From Oribacterium sp. KHPX15 (GTDB lineage: Bacteria > Bacillota > Clostridia > Lachnospirales > Lachnospiraceae), in the NCBI RefSeq assembly GCF_900107835.1, contig NZ_FNRG01000001.1, positions 248,001 through 312,000 of the forward strand: a stretch of DNA of 64,000 bases, written 5' to 3'. Made by a program: the position numbers and the translations under genes. The notes beneath the pieces are model-generated. The model did not search any database. It saw only the letters and a program-made list of their open reading frames with translations, and was not told where the DNA came from. Position 1 is the stretch's first letter; each line of letters opens with the position of its first letter. Below are positions 8,678 through 17,429 of this stretch, piece by piece.

Positions 8678-9583
8678 ATGGCAATATCAGAAAATTTTGC
8701 AACAAACGATAAAAGCAGAGTGCCCATAAAAGAAGGCACAGACAGTCTTCCTATTCTTTGTTATGAAGATAACCTTGAACAGATAGAGATACCCTGGCAT
8801 TGGCAGAATGCTTTTGAAATAGGCGTAGTGATGTCCGGAGAGGCTGTAATCGGTGTGGAGGCTGAAAGGTTTCTTTTAAATAAAGGCCATGGCTATTTCA
8901 TTAATGCCGGAACATTAAACACCTGCATCAATAATCCGGATCACACGGGTGAATGCAGCATTCGTTCGATTGTGTTTTCACCGACACTTGTGGGGGATCC
9001 GAATGATGGCTTGTTCTATGACAACTATGCAGCGCCCATCATAACAAACAATGCGTTAAAGGGTTTTGCCCTTAATAAGGATGAGGCCTGGCAGAAGGAG
9101 ATATTACGTCTCGCAGATAATTGCTGGACCAGCTGCCTTGAATGTGATGAGGCCATCGAATCCGGAGTCAGAGACATTGTGTCCCAGATGATCTTTCTTC
9201 TGTCATCACACTGTGATTCCGAGACGAGAGCGGTGTCCCCTAAAGATATGAGAGACTCGGATCGCATAAAAATGATGCTTGACTATATCGATCACCATTA
9301 CAAAGAGGATATTAATATTTCTGTATTATCAGAAAATGCTGAGATCAGTGAATCTGAGACCATGAGATGTTTTCACAATATGCTCGGAACCACTCCCATT
9401 CAGTACCTGAAGAACTATAGAATTAGAAAAGCCGCTGAACTTCTCAGAATTTCAGAAGAGAAAATAGTAGACATTGCGATAGACTGTGGTTTTCAGGATA
9501 TGAGTTATTTTGCAAAAACCTTTAGGGAGGCAAAGGGAATAACACCTACTGACTTCAGGGATAAGTATAAAACGAAGGTTTGA
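8678..9583 (+). CDS. AraC-family transcriptional regulator
   Basis: 301 aa. N-terminal cupin-like sensing domain (about residues 20-160; IPWHWQNAFEIGVV and GHGYFINAGTLN are typical) and two C-terminal helix-turn-helix motifs (about 200-300) with the signature DIAIDCGFQDMSYFAKTFREAKGITPTDFR split over positions 265-295. Cytosolic DNA-binding protein, effector unknown. The stop is 6 bp upstream of the MocR-like regulator, so the two are probably co-transcribed. Confidence 0.9.
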   Translation: MAISENFATNDKSRVPIKEGTDSLPILCYEDNLEQIEIPWHWQNAFEIGVVMSGEAVIGVEAERFLLNKGHGYFINAGTLNTCINNPDHTGECSIRSIVFSPTLVGDPNDGLFYDNYAAPIITNNALKGFALNKDEAWQKEILRLADNCWTSCLECDEAIESGVRDIVSQMIFLLSSHCDSETRAVSPKDMRDSDRIKMMLDYIDHHYKEDINISVLSENAEISESETMRCFHNMLGTTPIQYLKNYRIRKAAELLRISEEKIVDIAIDCGFQDMSYFAKTFREAKGITPTDFRDKYKTKV

Positions 9584-9589
9584 TCAGTC

Positions 9590-10675
9590 ATGGAATCAAA
9601 GACAGCTGCGTATCTAACTATATATACAAATCTAAGGCAACAGATCATAAATGGTGATTTCAAGAACGGAGACAAGCTTCCTTCAAAAAGGGTGTTTGCA
9701 GAAGCTGCCGGGACCAGTGTCATAACCGTGGAGCACGCCTATGATCTCCTTCAGGATGAAGGCTACATTGAAGCAATTCAAAGGCGTGGTTATTTTGTTA
9801 CCTATACTTCAGAAGATTCTTTTCCTGTCGGTGAAGAAGCGGATATAGGTATTTTCGAAGATGGCGCTGTTACAGACAAGTATGAGGAAAGCATTGAAAC
9901 CTTTTCCTTTCCTGGATTTGCAAGAACAGTCAGACATGTTTTATCAGCCTACGCAGAAAGAATTCTGGAAAAGTCTCCTAATGAAGGTTCTTTGCTGCTG
10001 AGAGAAAGCATTAGCCGATATATAAAAAGAAGCAGAGGGATACATGTAGACAGCGATCAGGTTATAGTCGGAGCAGGAGCCGAATATCTTTATGGGTTGA
10101 TCGTTCAAATGCTGGGCAGGGATAAGCTCTATGGAGTGGAAGATCCTTCTTACGAAAAGATCAGAAGGATTTATGAAGCAAATGGAGCCGCTTATGATCT
10201 TTTGAAGCTGGGTTCAAGAGGGATACATACCAGTGAACTAAAGAGAACTTCAGCTCAGGTGCTCCATGTCACTCCCTTTGACAGCTACCCAAGCGGAGTT
10301 ACAGCTGCGGCCGGAAAAAGACAGGAGTACATAGCCTGGGCAAAAAACAGAGGTGCCATCATAGTGGAAGACGACTATGCGTCGGAATTCTCAACTTCCA
10401 CAAAATCCGAGGATACGCTGTTTTCCCTGGAGCCACTTCGTACAGTCATCTATATAAACACCTTTACCAAAACCATTTCACCATCTATCCGAATAGGCTA
10501 CATGCTGCTCCCAAAGGAGCTTTCCTCGGAACTGAAAAGCAGAATCTCTTTTTATTCCTGCACAGTGCCAACCTTCGATCAGTATGTCCTTGCGGAATTC
10601 CTGAACAGCGGTGACTTCGAACGCCACATAAATCGCGTCAGAAGAAAGCGCAGACAGGCGAATAAAGTGATATAA
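9590..10675 (+). CDS. MocR/PdxR-like GntR regulator, C-terminally truncated
   Basis: 361 aa: GntR-type winged helix (residues 1-75; GDKLPSKRVFAEAAGTS) fused to a class I aminotransferase-like fold. The PLP-binding region is intact (TFTKTISPSIRIGYMLLP, Lys of FTKT). MocR proteins usually continue about 100 residues after the conserved HINRVRRKRR helix, but here translation stops 6 residues after it, and no continuation is found in other frames before lspA starts 23 bp later. It is therefore either a naturally shortened regulator or a decayed gene. PLP-linked regulators typically sense vitamin B6 or amino acids; the target here is unknown. Confidence 0.82.
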   Translation: MESKTAAYLTIYTNLRQQIINGDFKNGDKLPSKRVFAEAAGTSVITVEHAYDLLQDEGYIEAIQRRGYFVTYTSEDSFPVGEEADIGIFEDGAVTDKYEESIETFSFPGFARTVRHVLSAYAERILEKSPNEGSLLLRESISRYIKRSRGIHVDSDQVIVGAGAEYLYGLIVQMLGRDKLYGVEDPSYEKIRRIYEANGAAYDLLKLGSRGIHTSELKRTSAQVLHVTPFDSYPSGVTAAAGKRQEYIAWAKNRGAIIVEDDYASEFSTSTKSEDTLFSLEPLRTVIYINTFTKTISPSIRIGYMLLPKELSSELKSRISFYSCTVPTFDQYVLAEFLNSGDFERHINRVRRKRRQANKVI

Positions 10676-10698
10676 TATTAGAAAAAGGGAGGGAAATC

Positions 10699-11223
10699 AT
10701 GGGATTATTTAAGAATTTAAAGGCGACGCACTTCTTCTGGACCGTAAGCAGCGAATTCATACATTTACTGACCATCGCCGGTCTCATCTGTGCAGTAGAC
10801 CAGATGGTAAAAAGCGCCATCGATACAGAACCTGAGAGCAATTTTCCCCGGGAAATGCCACACACCAAGGGCTTCGTTAAAATCATGCGTGCCCATAATC
10901 CGGGATTTTCAAGAGGACACCTTGGAAAATATCCGGAACTTGTAAAGACGCTTTCTGTAGCAGCCGTAGGATTCCTTGCAGGTGGTCTGCAATACCTTAC
11001 AAATTATTATCCTGGAAAATATAAATTAAGAAAGCTTGGCATGGCCGTCGTGATCGGAGGCGCCTTGTCCAATGTCCTCGACCGCATAGTAAACGGCAAA
11101 GTCACAGATTATTTAAACATCAGAGTTAAGGGACTGAAGTCTCTGATCGTTAACATCGGCGACATCGCCATTTACGTGGGAGGAATAATTTATACAATAG
11201 CGGCTCTCTTCGGAGAAGAATAG
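10699..11223 (+). CDS. lspA: Signal peptidase II (LspA) homologue, divergent
   Basis: 174 aa, four likely membrane helices. Family motifs are present in order: DQMVKSAID (D..K motif), HNPGFSRG (equivalent of NxGaafG), GGALSNVLDRIVNGKVTDYL and VNIGDIAIYVGG. The two Asp expected to be catalytic (SNVLDR and NIGD) are conserved; the usual NxAD reads NIGD. It would remove signal peptides from prolipoproteins in the membrane. RBS AGGGAGGG. The protein has a longer N-terminal segment than E. coli LspA. Because of the divergence it may be a second paralogue rather than the main LspA. Confidence 0.8.
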   Translation: MGLFKNLKATHFFWTVSSEFIHLLTIAGLICAVDQMVKSAIDTEPESNFPREMPHTKGFVKIMRAHNPGFSRGHLGKYPELVKTLSVAAVGFLAGGLQYLTNYYPGKYKLRKLGMAVVIGGALSNVLDRIVNGKVTDYLNIRVKGLKSLIVNIGDIAIYVGGIIYTIAALFGEE

Positions 11224-11246
11224 TAATCTTTGAGCACTTAAAGGCA

Positions 11247-11305
11247 GGAGCCGGAGCGCATCTGTTGAAAGTCGTTGAGCCGTGTCGTGAAAAATCAAAA
11301 TTCAA
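11247..11305. repeat. Half copy of palindromic family A (A4)
   Basis: GGAGCCGGAGCGCATCTG and the following about 40 nt align to the left half of copy A3 (GGAGCCAGAGGTCATCCA), including GTCGTGA-AAATCAAAAT. No right arm follows; instead a different perfect hairpin begins at 11303. Confidence 0.75.
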
Positions 11306-11356
11306 GTGCCATCGGGGACGGTTCTCGCCTATGAGAACCGTCCCCGATGGCACTTG
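11303..11356. repeat. Perfect 24-bp inverted repeat next to the secDF promoter
   Basis: Arms 11303-11326 and 11333-11356 are exact reverse complements (core GGGGACGGTTCTC/GAGAACCGTCCCC), loop GCCTAT. No T-run follows, so it is not a plain terminator. Its right end overlaps the -35 box of the secDF promoter. The string GAACCGTCCCCGGTGG at 1297-1312 shares the GAACCGTCCCC core. Confidence 0.9.
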
Positions 11357-11382
11357 TCAGTTTCTCCCTTGTTTGCTATAAT
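11354..11382 (+). promoter_or_regulatory. Sigma-A promoter for secDF
   Basis: TTGTCA, 17-bp spacer, TATAAT, with TG one base before the -10 box (extended -10). A nested hairpin GGTCA..GGCAT/ATGCC..TGACC (11401-11430) lies in the transcribed leader. Confidence 0.75.
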
Positions 11383-11464
11383 ATCGTTTGCTGTTTAAAA
11401 GGTCATGGGGCATACTATGCCTATTTGACCCCAGTAAATTTTTTATAAAAAGGAAGATATTCCA

Positions 11465-13654
11465 ATGAACAACAAGCTTAAAGCAGCTCTTGGTCTGCTC
11501 CTGATACTGGCTATAACAGCCGGTTTCTGTTTCCTGGGAGTGAATGGCGCAAGAGACATTAAACTCGGTCTCGATCTGAACGGTGGTGTATCCATAACCT
11601 ATCAGACCGTTGAACCAAACCCAACTGCGGAACAGATGTCCGACACTATTTACAAGCTTCAGCTGAAGGCCCAGGGCTATTCAACAGAGGCCCAGGTTTA
11701 TCAGGAAGGATCAAACCGTATAAACATTGACATTCCCGGTGCAACAGATGCCAATGAGATCCTCGCTGAGCTCGGTGAGCCGGGTACACTTCAGTTCGCT
11801 GACAATCAGGGCAATGTACTTCTTACAGGTGATGATGTTAAGAATGCTTCAGCCGGAATGACAAACAACAATGGTACAAATGAGTATATCATTCAGCTCA
11901 CATTTACTGATGAAGGTGCAAAGAAGTTTGCTGATGCCACAGCCAACAATGTAGGCAATCCGCTGTTTATCATTTATAACGACAATGTAATTTCAGCTCC
12001 TACGGTTCAAGAGGCAATCTCCGGAGGACAGGCTTCAATCACCGGTATTTCCGACTATGATGAGGCAACAAGGATCGCATCCACCATCCGTATCGGTGCT
12101 CTTCCTTTACAGCTTACAGAGCTCCGTTCCAATGTTATCGGTGCTACTCTCGGACAGGAAGCTATTTCAACATCCATAAAGGCAGGTATCATAGGACTTG
12201 GTCTTGTAATGCTTTTCATGATCATTTTCTATCTCCTTCCGGGCTTTACTGCTTCTCTTGCTCTTATTATGTATACAGGCCTTGAGCTTGTTATATTACA
12301 GGCATTTGAAGTAACCCTTACCCTTCCGGGTATCGCAGGTATCATCCTTTCCATAGGTATGGCGGTTGATGCCAATGTCATCATTTTTACACGTATCAAG
12401 GAAGAACTTGGTCTCGGAAACAGCGTAGAGAATTCCATCAAGGCCGGTTACAGCAAGGCACTTTCTGCCATCCTTGACGGAAATATCACAACACTTATCG
12501 CAGCTGCAGTGCTTTACTTAAGAGGTTCAGGTACCGTTAAGGGCTTTGCTTCAACACTGGCCATCGGTATCGTTATCTCACTTATCACAGCACTTTTTGT
12601 AACACGAAGCCTTCTTTGGACTTTTGTACAGTTCGGAGCTACAGATCCTAAGCTTTATGGTGTACGTAAGGATATCAAGATTTTTGATTTCATCAAGTTC
12701 CGTAAGAAAGCTTATACAGCTTCAGCAGTTGTGATCCTTGCAGGATTCATATTCCTTGGCATGAACAAGGCATCTATCGGAAATCTTTTCAATTATGATC
12801 TTGATTTCCAGGGTGGTTCTTCAACAAACGTAACCTTTAACGAGGATCTTTCACTTGAAGATGTGGATGCAAAGGTTTCACCTATATTCAAGGAAGTAAC
12901 CGGTGGTGATGCTTCTGTTCAGGCTTCTAAGGTAGCCGGCACAAACGAGGTTATCATCAAGACAAGAACTCTCACTACAGAAGAGAGAAAAGACCTTTAC
13001 CAGAAGCTGGTTGACGAATTCGCTGTTGATGAATCAAAGATCACAACAGAAAACATTTCAGGTGCTGTTTCAAATGAAATGAAGGCTGACGCAGTTTGGG
13101 CATTTATCATTGCCATCATCTGCATGCTCATCTATATCTGGATCAGATTCAAGGATATCAGATTTGCTTCAGCTTCCGTTCTTGCCCTTACACATGACGT
13201 ACTTGTGACAGTTGCATTCTATGCAGGTCTTAAGTGGGCAGTAGGATCAACCTTTATTGCATGTATTCTTACTATCGTTGGTTACTCAATCAATGCGACC
13301 ATCGTTGTATTTGACCGTATACGTGAGAATCTTGCAGATCCTGAAAAGAGAAAGAATAAGGCAGACTGTGTAAATACAGCTATTTCACAGACACTTACAC
13401 GTTCCATCAATACTTCACTCACAACCTTCATCATGGTAATTGTGCTTTATATCTTCGGAGTTTCTTCAATCCGTGATTTTACAATGCCTCTTATGGTTGG
13501 TATCGTAGCCGGTGCATGGTCTTCAATAACAATTGCAGGTCCGCTCTGGTTTGACCTTACAAATCGCGCCATGAAGAAGCAGGCTGAAAAGACTGCCGCA
13601 GAGAAGGCTGCAAAGCTTGAAGCAAAAGCAGCAAAGAAGATTGCTAAGAAATAA
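11465..13654 (+). CDS. secDF: Protein translocase subunit SecDF (fused)
   Basis: 729-aa fusion of SecD (about 1-395) and SecF (about 400-729), the proton-driven accessory of the SecYEG translocon. Each half has an extracytoplasmic domain between TM1 and TM2 and a six-helix bundle. SecD signatures: KLGLDLNGGVSITYQ and SIGMAVDANVIIFTRIKEEL; SecF signatures: DLDFQGGSSTNVTF and GYSINATIVVFDRIRENL. The C-terminus is a Lys/Ala-rich coiled tail. RBS AAGGAAG. The fused form is common in Bacillota. tgt follows, a classical sec-locus neighbour, but a terminator separates them. Confidence 0.96.
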   Translation: MNNKLKAALGLLLILAITAGFCFLGVNGARDIKLGLDLNGGVSITYQTVEPNPTAEQMSDTIYKLQLKAQGYSTEAQVYQEGSNRINIDIPGATDANEILAELGEPGTLQFADNQGNVLLTGDDVKNASAGMTNNNGTNEYIIQLTFTDEGAKKFADATANNVGNPLFIIYNDNVISAPTVQEAISGGQASITGISDYDEATRIASTIRIGALPLQLTELRSNVIGATLGQEAISTSIKAGIIGLGLVMLFMIIFYLLPGFTASLALIMYTGLELVILQAFEVTLTLPGIAGIILSIGMAVDANVIIFTRIKEELGLGNSVENSIKAGYSKALSAILDGNITTLIAAAVLYLRGSGTVKGFASTLAIGIVISLITALFVTRSLLWTFVQFGATDPKLYGVRKDIKIFDFIKFRKKAYTASAVVILAGFIFLGMNKASIGNLFNYDLDFQGGSSTNVTFNEDLSLEDVDAKVSPIFKEVTGGDASVQASKVAGTNEVIIKTRTLTTEERKDLYQKLVDEFAVDESKITTENISGAVSNEMKADAVWAFIIAIICMLIYIWIRFKDIRFASASVLALTHDVLVTVAFYAGLKWAVGSTFIACILTIVGYSINATIVVFDRIRENLADPEKRKNKADCVNTAISQTLTRSINTSLTTFIMVIVLYIFGVSSIRDFTMPLMVGIVAGAWSSITIAGPLWFDLTNRAMKKQAEKTAAEKAAKLEAKAAKKIAKK

Positions 13655-13705
13655 TCTCTTAATGCACAAGTCTTGACGGAATTGGAATATTCTTATAAAT
13701 TAGAG

Positions 13706-13733
13706 ACCGACTCATGCGAGTCGGTCTTTTTCT
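13706..13733 (+). terminator. Terminator of secDF
   Basis: ACCGACTC-ATGC-GAGTCGGT stem followed by CTTTTTC. Confidence 0.9.
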
Positions 13734-13739
13734 GTATCG

Positions 13740-13870
13740 AAAGGGGTAGGGATGTCTGCATTGCATACCGATGTTCACCGGTAAAATGGTATTGCCCCGG
13801 ACGATATGATCAAAGTGGCGCCGGGCTGCTTTCCCGGAGTGCTCTTTCAGGAACTAAGAAATTGAGGTTC
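13740..13870 (+). other. Structured-looking leader of tgt
   Basis: 130 bp between the secDF terminator and tgt. Contains GCATACC/GGTATTGC and CCGGG/CCCGG inverted repeats and a small ORF, ATG at 13752 with AAGGGG upstream, 10 codons. Two short overlapping ORFs (starts near 13770 and 13807, ATGA junction) also occur. No known queuosine riboswitch (preQ1) pattern is recognised. Confidence 0.3.
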
Positions 13871-13874
13871 AAAA

Positions 13875-15056
13875 ATGAAATACGAAATCATCAAAACCAG
13901 CGGCCGTGCAAAGTCGGCGCATATGGAAACCGTACATGGCTCTATCGAGACACCGGTTTTCATGAATGTAGGTACTGTTGCTGCAATAAAGGGCGGAGTA
14001 TCAACAGACGATCTTCGAACCATAGGTACACAGGTAGAGCTGTCCAATACTTATCACCTGCATGTACGCACCGGAGATCAGCTTATAAAGAAATTTGGCG
14101 GTCTTCACAAATTCATGAAGTGGGATCGTCCCATACTTACAGACTCCGGCGGATTCCAGGTATTTTCACTTGCCGGAACCGGCAGAAAGATCAAGGAAGA
14201 GGGCGTTTATTTCCAAAGTCATATAGACGGACGGAAGATCTTTATGGGACCTGAAGAATCCATGCAGATCCAGTCAAATCTCGGATCAACCATAGCCATG
14301 GCATTTGACGAGTGTCCGCCTGCTCTTGCAGACAGAGAATATATCCTTCCTTCAGTTGAAAGAACCACCAGATGGCTGGAAAGATGTAAGAAGGAGATGG
14401 CAAGACTGAATTCGCTGCCTGATACTGTTAATAAGGATCAGCTGCTTTTCGGTATCAATCAGGGCGGTATAATCGATGACATTCGCATACAGCACGCAGA
14501 CATCATCAGCAAGATGGACATGGACGGCTATGCTGTGGGCGGTCTTGCAGTCGGTGAGACACATGAGCAGATGTATCATATACTTGATATTGTTGTCCCA
14601 CATCTTCCGAAGGAGAAGCCTACATATCTTATGGGAGTAGGAACCCCTGCCAATATCATTGAATCTGTGGACAGAGGCATTGACTTCTTTGACTGTGTGT
14701 ATCCATCAAGAAACGGACGTCACGGTCATGTATATACACATAAGGGAAAGATGAATCTTTTCAATCAGAAATATGAGCTTGATGAAAGACCTATAGAGGA
14801 GGGCTGCAAATGTCCTGTCTGCGCAGGTCTTAAGAGGGAGGACGGTTCTTATACAGGCGGCTACAGCAGAGCTTACATCCGCCATCTTCTGAAGGCTAAA
14901 GAGATGCTTGGTATGCGTATGTGCGTACTTCATAATCTGTATTTCTACAATCATCTCACTGAAGAGATCCGCGGCGCCATCAGAGGTGACAACTGGACAG
15001 AGTGGAAAGAGGATGCTATCCATAAGCTCGGAACCTACGACAGAGGGGAAGAGTAA
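13875..15056 (+). CDS. tgt: tRNA-guanine transglycosylase (Tgt)
   Basis: 393 aa. Exchanges the anticodon wobble guanine for preQ1 (or queuine) in GUN tRNAs, in the cytosol. Family hallmarks: NTYHLHVRTG, the Asp of LTDSGGFQVFSL, GGLAVGE, the nucleophile Asp in DCVYPSRNGRHG, and the zinc site CKCPVC with the downstream His of RMCVLHNLYFY. Length is normal for the family. RBS is weak (TTGAGG, 9 nt upstream of ATG). No preQ1-synthesis genes are in the window, so the base may come from salvage. Confidence 0.96.
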   Translation: MKYEIIKTSGRAKSAHMETVHGSIETPVFMNVGTVAAIKGGVSTDDLRTIGTQVELSNTYHLHVRTGDQLIKKFGGLHKFMKWDRPILTDSGGFQVFSLAGTGRKIKEEGVYFQSHIDGRKIFMGPEESMQIQSNLGSTIAMAFDECPPALADREYILPSVERTTRWLERCKKEMARLNSLPDTVNKDQLLFGINQGGIIDDIRIQHADIISKMDMDGYAVGGLAVGETHEQMYHILDIVVPHLPKEKPTYLMGVGTPANIIESVDRGIDFFDCVYPSRNGRHGHVYTHKGKMNLFNQKYELDERPIEEGCKCPVCAGLKREDGSYTGGYSRAYIRHLLKAKEMLGMRMCVLHNLYFYNHLTEEIRGAIRGDNWTEWKEDAIHKLGTYDRGEE

Positions 15057-15066
15057 TAAATGATAC

Positions 15067-15369
15067 GGAGCCTGAGGGCATCCATTTTAAACCTAGGCGC
15101 TTCGTCGGAAAAATCTAAAATCAGACCCCTAAGATAAAGAAAGAATCCTTACGGATTCTTTTGAACCGCTCAAAGCCGCGCGGCTCCCACGATTAAAAAA
15201 CAAATCGTGGGCAGATCCACTAGGCCCTCGCCAATGTCAGATATTTTCTTTATGAAAAATCTGACTTGGCGAGGGGGCTAAGGAAAATGGAACCAAGTGG
15301 TTCTAAGGGGTCTGATTTTGATTTTTCTCAACTCAGCTCAACGGTTTAAAATGAATGACCTAAGGCTCC
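15067..15369. repeat. Palindromic element family A, copy A2 (303 bp, core inverted, with insert)
   Basis: Terminal arms GGAGCCTGAGGGCATCC.. (15067-15093) and its reverse complement at 15343-15369 match in about 24 of 27 positions. The core (CCTCGCCAA.. GTCAGA.. TCTGAC..TTGGCGAGG) runs in the opposite orientation to copies A1 and A3. About 85 bp with three small hairpins (AAGAATCC/GGATTCTT, AGCCGCGCGGCT, CCCACGATT/AATCGTGGG) replaces part of one side. TGATA occurs just outside both ends. Lies between the convergent genes tgt and coaX. Confidence 0.85.
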
Positions 15370-15407
15370 TGATAGTACGTTTATTCCTCTTTTGAAGAGG
15401 ACGCAAA

Positions 15408-16193
15408 TTATTTTGATTTTGAACTCTGGTTGGCGAGCCAGATGTACCAAAGGCCTTCCAAAAGCAGGTTTTCGTCGAGTATCATTTTATGTCTTGTGTA
15501 TTTGATGATTTTTGGGGCTATTCCTCCGGTTGCAATGATGGTTGGCGAAGAATCACCGATCTCTTCTATGAATCTGTCAATGATTCCGTCGATAGCTCCT
15601 GCTGTGCCGTAGATTATACCTGCCTTCATGGCATCGTTTGTCTGTGTGCAGATCAGTTTCTTTGGCGGTGTCAGGTCGATGGAGGGTAAAAGAGAGGTTT
15701 CTCTGGAAAGAGCATTCATTGATAATGTCACTCCCGGCATGAATACACCTCCTGTATATGTCCCTTCTTTATCGATGACAGTTACGGTGGTTGCTGTTCC
15801 CAGGTTAACTATAATTGCAGGAAGCTTGTAGAGATTTTTGGCAGCTGAAGCCGCAGAAACCAGATCTGAGCCTATGGTTCCGGGATCATCTATCTTTAAA
15901 CGTACTCCCGATTTTACTCCGGCACCAACTATCACGGCATTTTTCCCCGTCACTACTTTAAGTGCATCCGAAAGCACCTCTCTCAATGGAGGGACTACGC
16001 AGGAAATGATGACTCCGTCTATTTTTTTCTCTTTCAGGTTGGTAAGACATAATATGCGGTCAATGTCCGAAGCATATTCAAAAAGTGTTTTGTTTTGATT
16101 TGTTTCCAGTCGAACCACAGGATCCAGAACTTTTCCGTTATCTACGCAACCTATTTTTGTATGGGAATTCCCACAATCCACAGCCAGAATCAT
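15408..16193 (-). CDS. coaX: Type III pantothenate kinase (CoaX)
   Basis: 261 aa, ASKHA-fold kinase for the first step of coenzyme A synthesis (pantothenate to 4'-phosphopantothenate). N-terminal phosphate loop AVDCGNSHTKIG, central NLGTATTVTVID and GGVFMPGVTLSMNAL, all typical. The usual GxDR substrate motif reads GSDLV: the Asp is kept, the Arg is not. RBS AGGAGGA. Convergent with tgt, palindrome A2 between. Confidence 0.93.
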   Translation of the reverse strand: MILAVDCGNSHTKIGCVDNGKVLDPVVRLETNQNKTLFEYASDIDRILCLTNLKEKKIDGVIISCVVPPLREVLSDALKVVTGKNAVIVGAGVKSGVRLKIDDPGTIGSDLVSAASAAKNLYKLPAIIVNLGTATTVTVIDKEGTYTGGVFMPGVTLSMNALSRETSLLPSIDLTPPKKLICTQTNDAMKAGIIYGTAGAIDGIIDRFIEEIGDSSPTIIATGGIAPKIIKYTRHKMILDENLLLEGLWYIWLANQSSKSK

Positions 16194-16380
16194 AATTCCT
16201 CCTAAGAGCTAAAGACAACACTTGTAAAACTTAATGTCTTTGCTTTGAAACACCATTTCGGGCAGGGTCGGATATTTCTTTACCTGACAGGATAACTTAT
16301 GGTGTTATAAAGTAATATACATCATTACCTGTATCATTGCAAAAAATAAAAATTATACAATAAAATGATTTTTGTAAGAT

Positions 16381-16471
16381 TTAAAGGGCATAATATCCTT
16401 TGATTGCGTCAAAAAATTATGTTATCATGACATTAGCACTATATCGAAAAGGTTTTAATATCCTTTTTCGA
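16381..16471. promoter_or_regulatory. Two AAAGG-TAATATCCTTT inverted repeats flanking an AraC-gene promoter
   Basis: TTAAAGGGCATAATATCCTTT (one half-base short of 16402) and AAAAGGTTTTAATATCCTTT (16448-16467) share the pattern AAAGG, spacer, TAATATCCTTT. The first overlaps the -35 region, the second lies near the start site, a layout suited to an operator pair. The surrounding 16194-16534 gap has no gene; a GCTGC/GCAGC hairpin (about 16498-16520) sits just before the start codon. Confidence 0.4.
16400..16428 (+). promoter_or_regulatory. Promoter of the AraC-family gene
   Basis: TTGATT, 17-bp spacer, TATCAT. Confidence 0.55.
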
Positions 16472-16534
16472 TGATTTTGAACGTAAACATTAACCGAAGC
16501 TGCATCTGTATAGCAGCTTTGAATCGAGGATATA

Positions 16535-17422
16535 ATGGCAGCATTACTTTATGAGTCCATAAACAGTCAGGAGGAAAAGCTTGACGTTGGTCTGGACTGG
16601 CATGACGAACCGGAAATAATATATTTTAAAAACGGGCATTATAAGCTTATGCTCAACCTGAAGGAGTATGACATCACTGATGAATGCTTCTGCATCGTGA
16701 ATTCAGGGGTTATCCGTAAGCTTGAATCACTTGATGAAAAGGGCGTGGAATATTCGATCCGTATAAAGCTTGAGGACCTATGCTTTAAAAATGACAGTGA
16801 CCCTGTTAATCAGGCTCTTATATATCCGCTTCTAAAGGGCAGCATCAGGTTCAATGAATTCATTACCGTATCCGATTTTGGTTTTCTTCAGGTGCTTAGA
16901 TCCTTTAATGATATGGTGAGAAGGTATCGTGAGTTCGGAAAAAAGAGCAATACCAACAGTGTGAGTGTACGTAAATATGAGCTTGATTCTGTGGCAGATC
17001 AGCTTATGATAAAGGCAGATCTTTTGCATGTGATAGCCCTTATTTATTCTTTCGGTATGATAGAAGACAAAGAAGTTACCGATACCGAAAAGCAGGTTAA
17101 GGCCATTAAGGATTCAATCATATTCATAAGAGAACACTATAAAGAGAAGCTATATATACGTAATTTATCGGAACTTACGGGACTTAACGAACAGTACTTT
17201 ATAAGATTTTTTGGAAGTGTTACAGGAGTTTCACCTCTTGATTATATCAACAGATATCGTGTTGAGCAGGCAGCCAGACTTCTCAAAGACACAGATACTC
17301 ATGTCTATGAGATTGCCGAAGAGTGCGGCTTCCATAATATCGGTAATTTTATAAAGATATTCCGATCCGTAACCGGAGAAACACCGCATAAATTCCGTAA
17401 ACGGTTTGGCAAGGAGGATTGA
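16535..17422 (+). CDS. AraC-family transcriptional regulator
   Basis: 295 aa. An N-terminal domain of about 180 residues without a clear cupin signature is followed by the double HTH of AraC proteins (about 195-293): LYIRNLSELTGLNEQYFIRF, then YEIAEECGFHNIGNFIKIF and GETPHKFRKRFG. Start ATG after a GAGGATAT site. The inverted repeats upstream suggest autoregulation, which is inference. The HicB-like gene starts 8 bp after its stop. Confidence 0.87.
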   Translation: MAALLYESINSQEEKLDVGLDWHDEPEIIYFKNGHYKLMLNLKEYDITDECFCIVNSGVIRKLESLDEKGVEYSIRIKLEDLCFKNDSDPVNQALIYPLLKGSIRFNEFITVSDFGFLQVLRSFNDMVRRYREFGKKSNTNSVSVRKYELDSVADQLMIKADLLHVIALIYSFGMIEDKEVTDTEKQVKAIKDSIIFIREHYKEKLYIRNLSELTGLNEQYFIRFFGSVTGVSPLDYINRYRVEQAARLLKDTDTHVYEIAEECGFHNIGNFIKIFRSVTGETPHKFRKRFGKED

Positions 17423-17429
17423 CCATAAC

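Noticed and set aside
13673-14254. Long ORF (193 codons) overlapping the start of tgt
   Set aside because: It has Cys/Arg-rich, unnatural composition, no good ribosome site and covers the clear tgt start in another frame.
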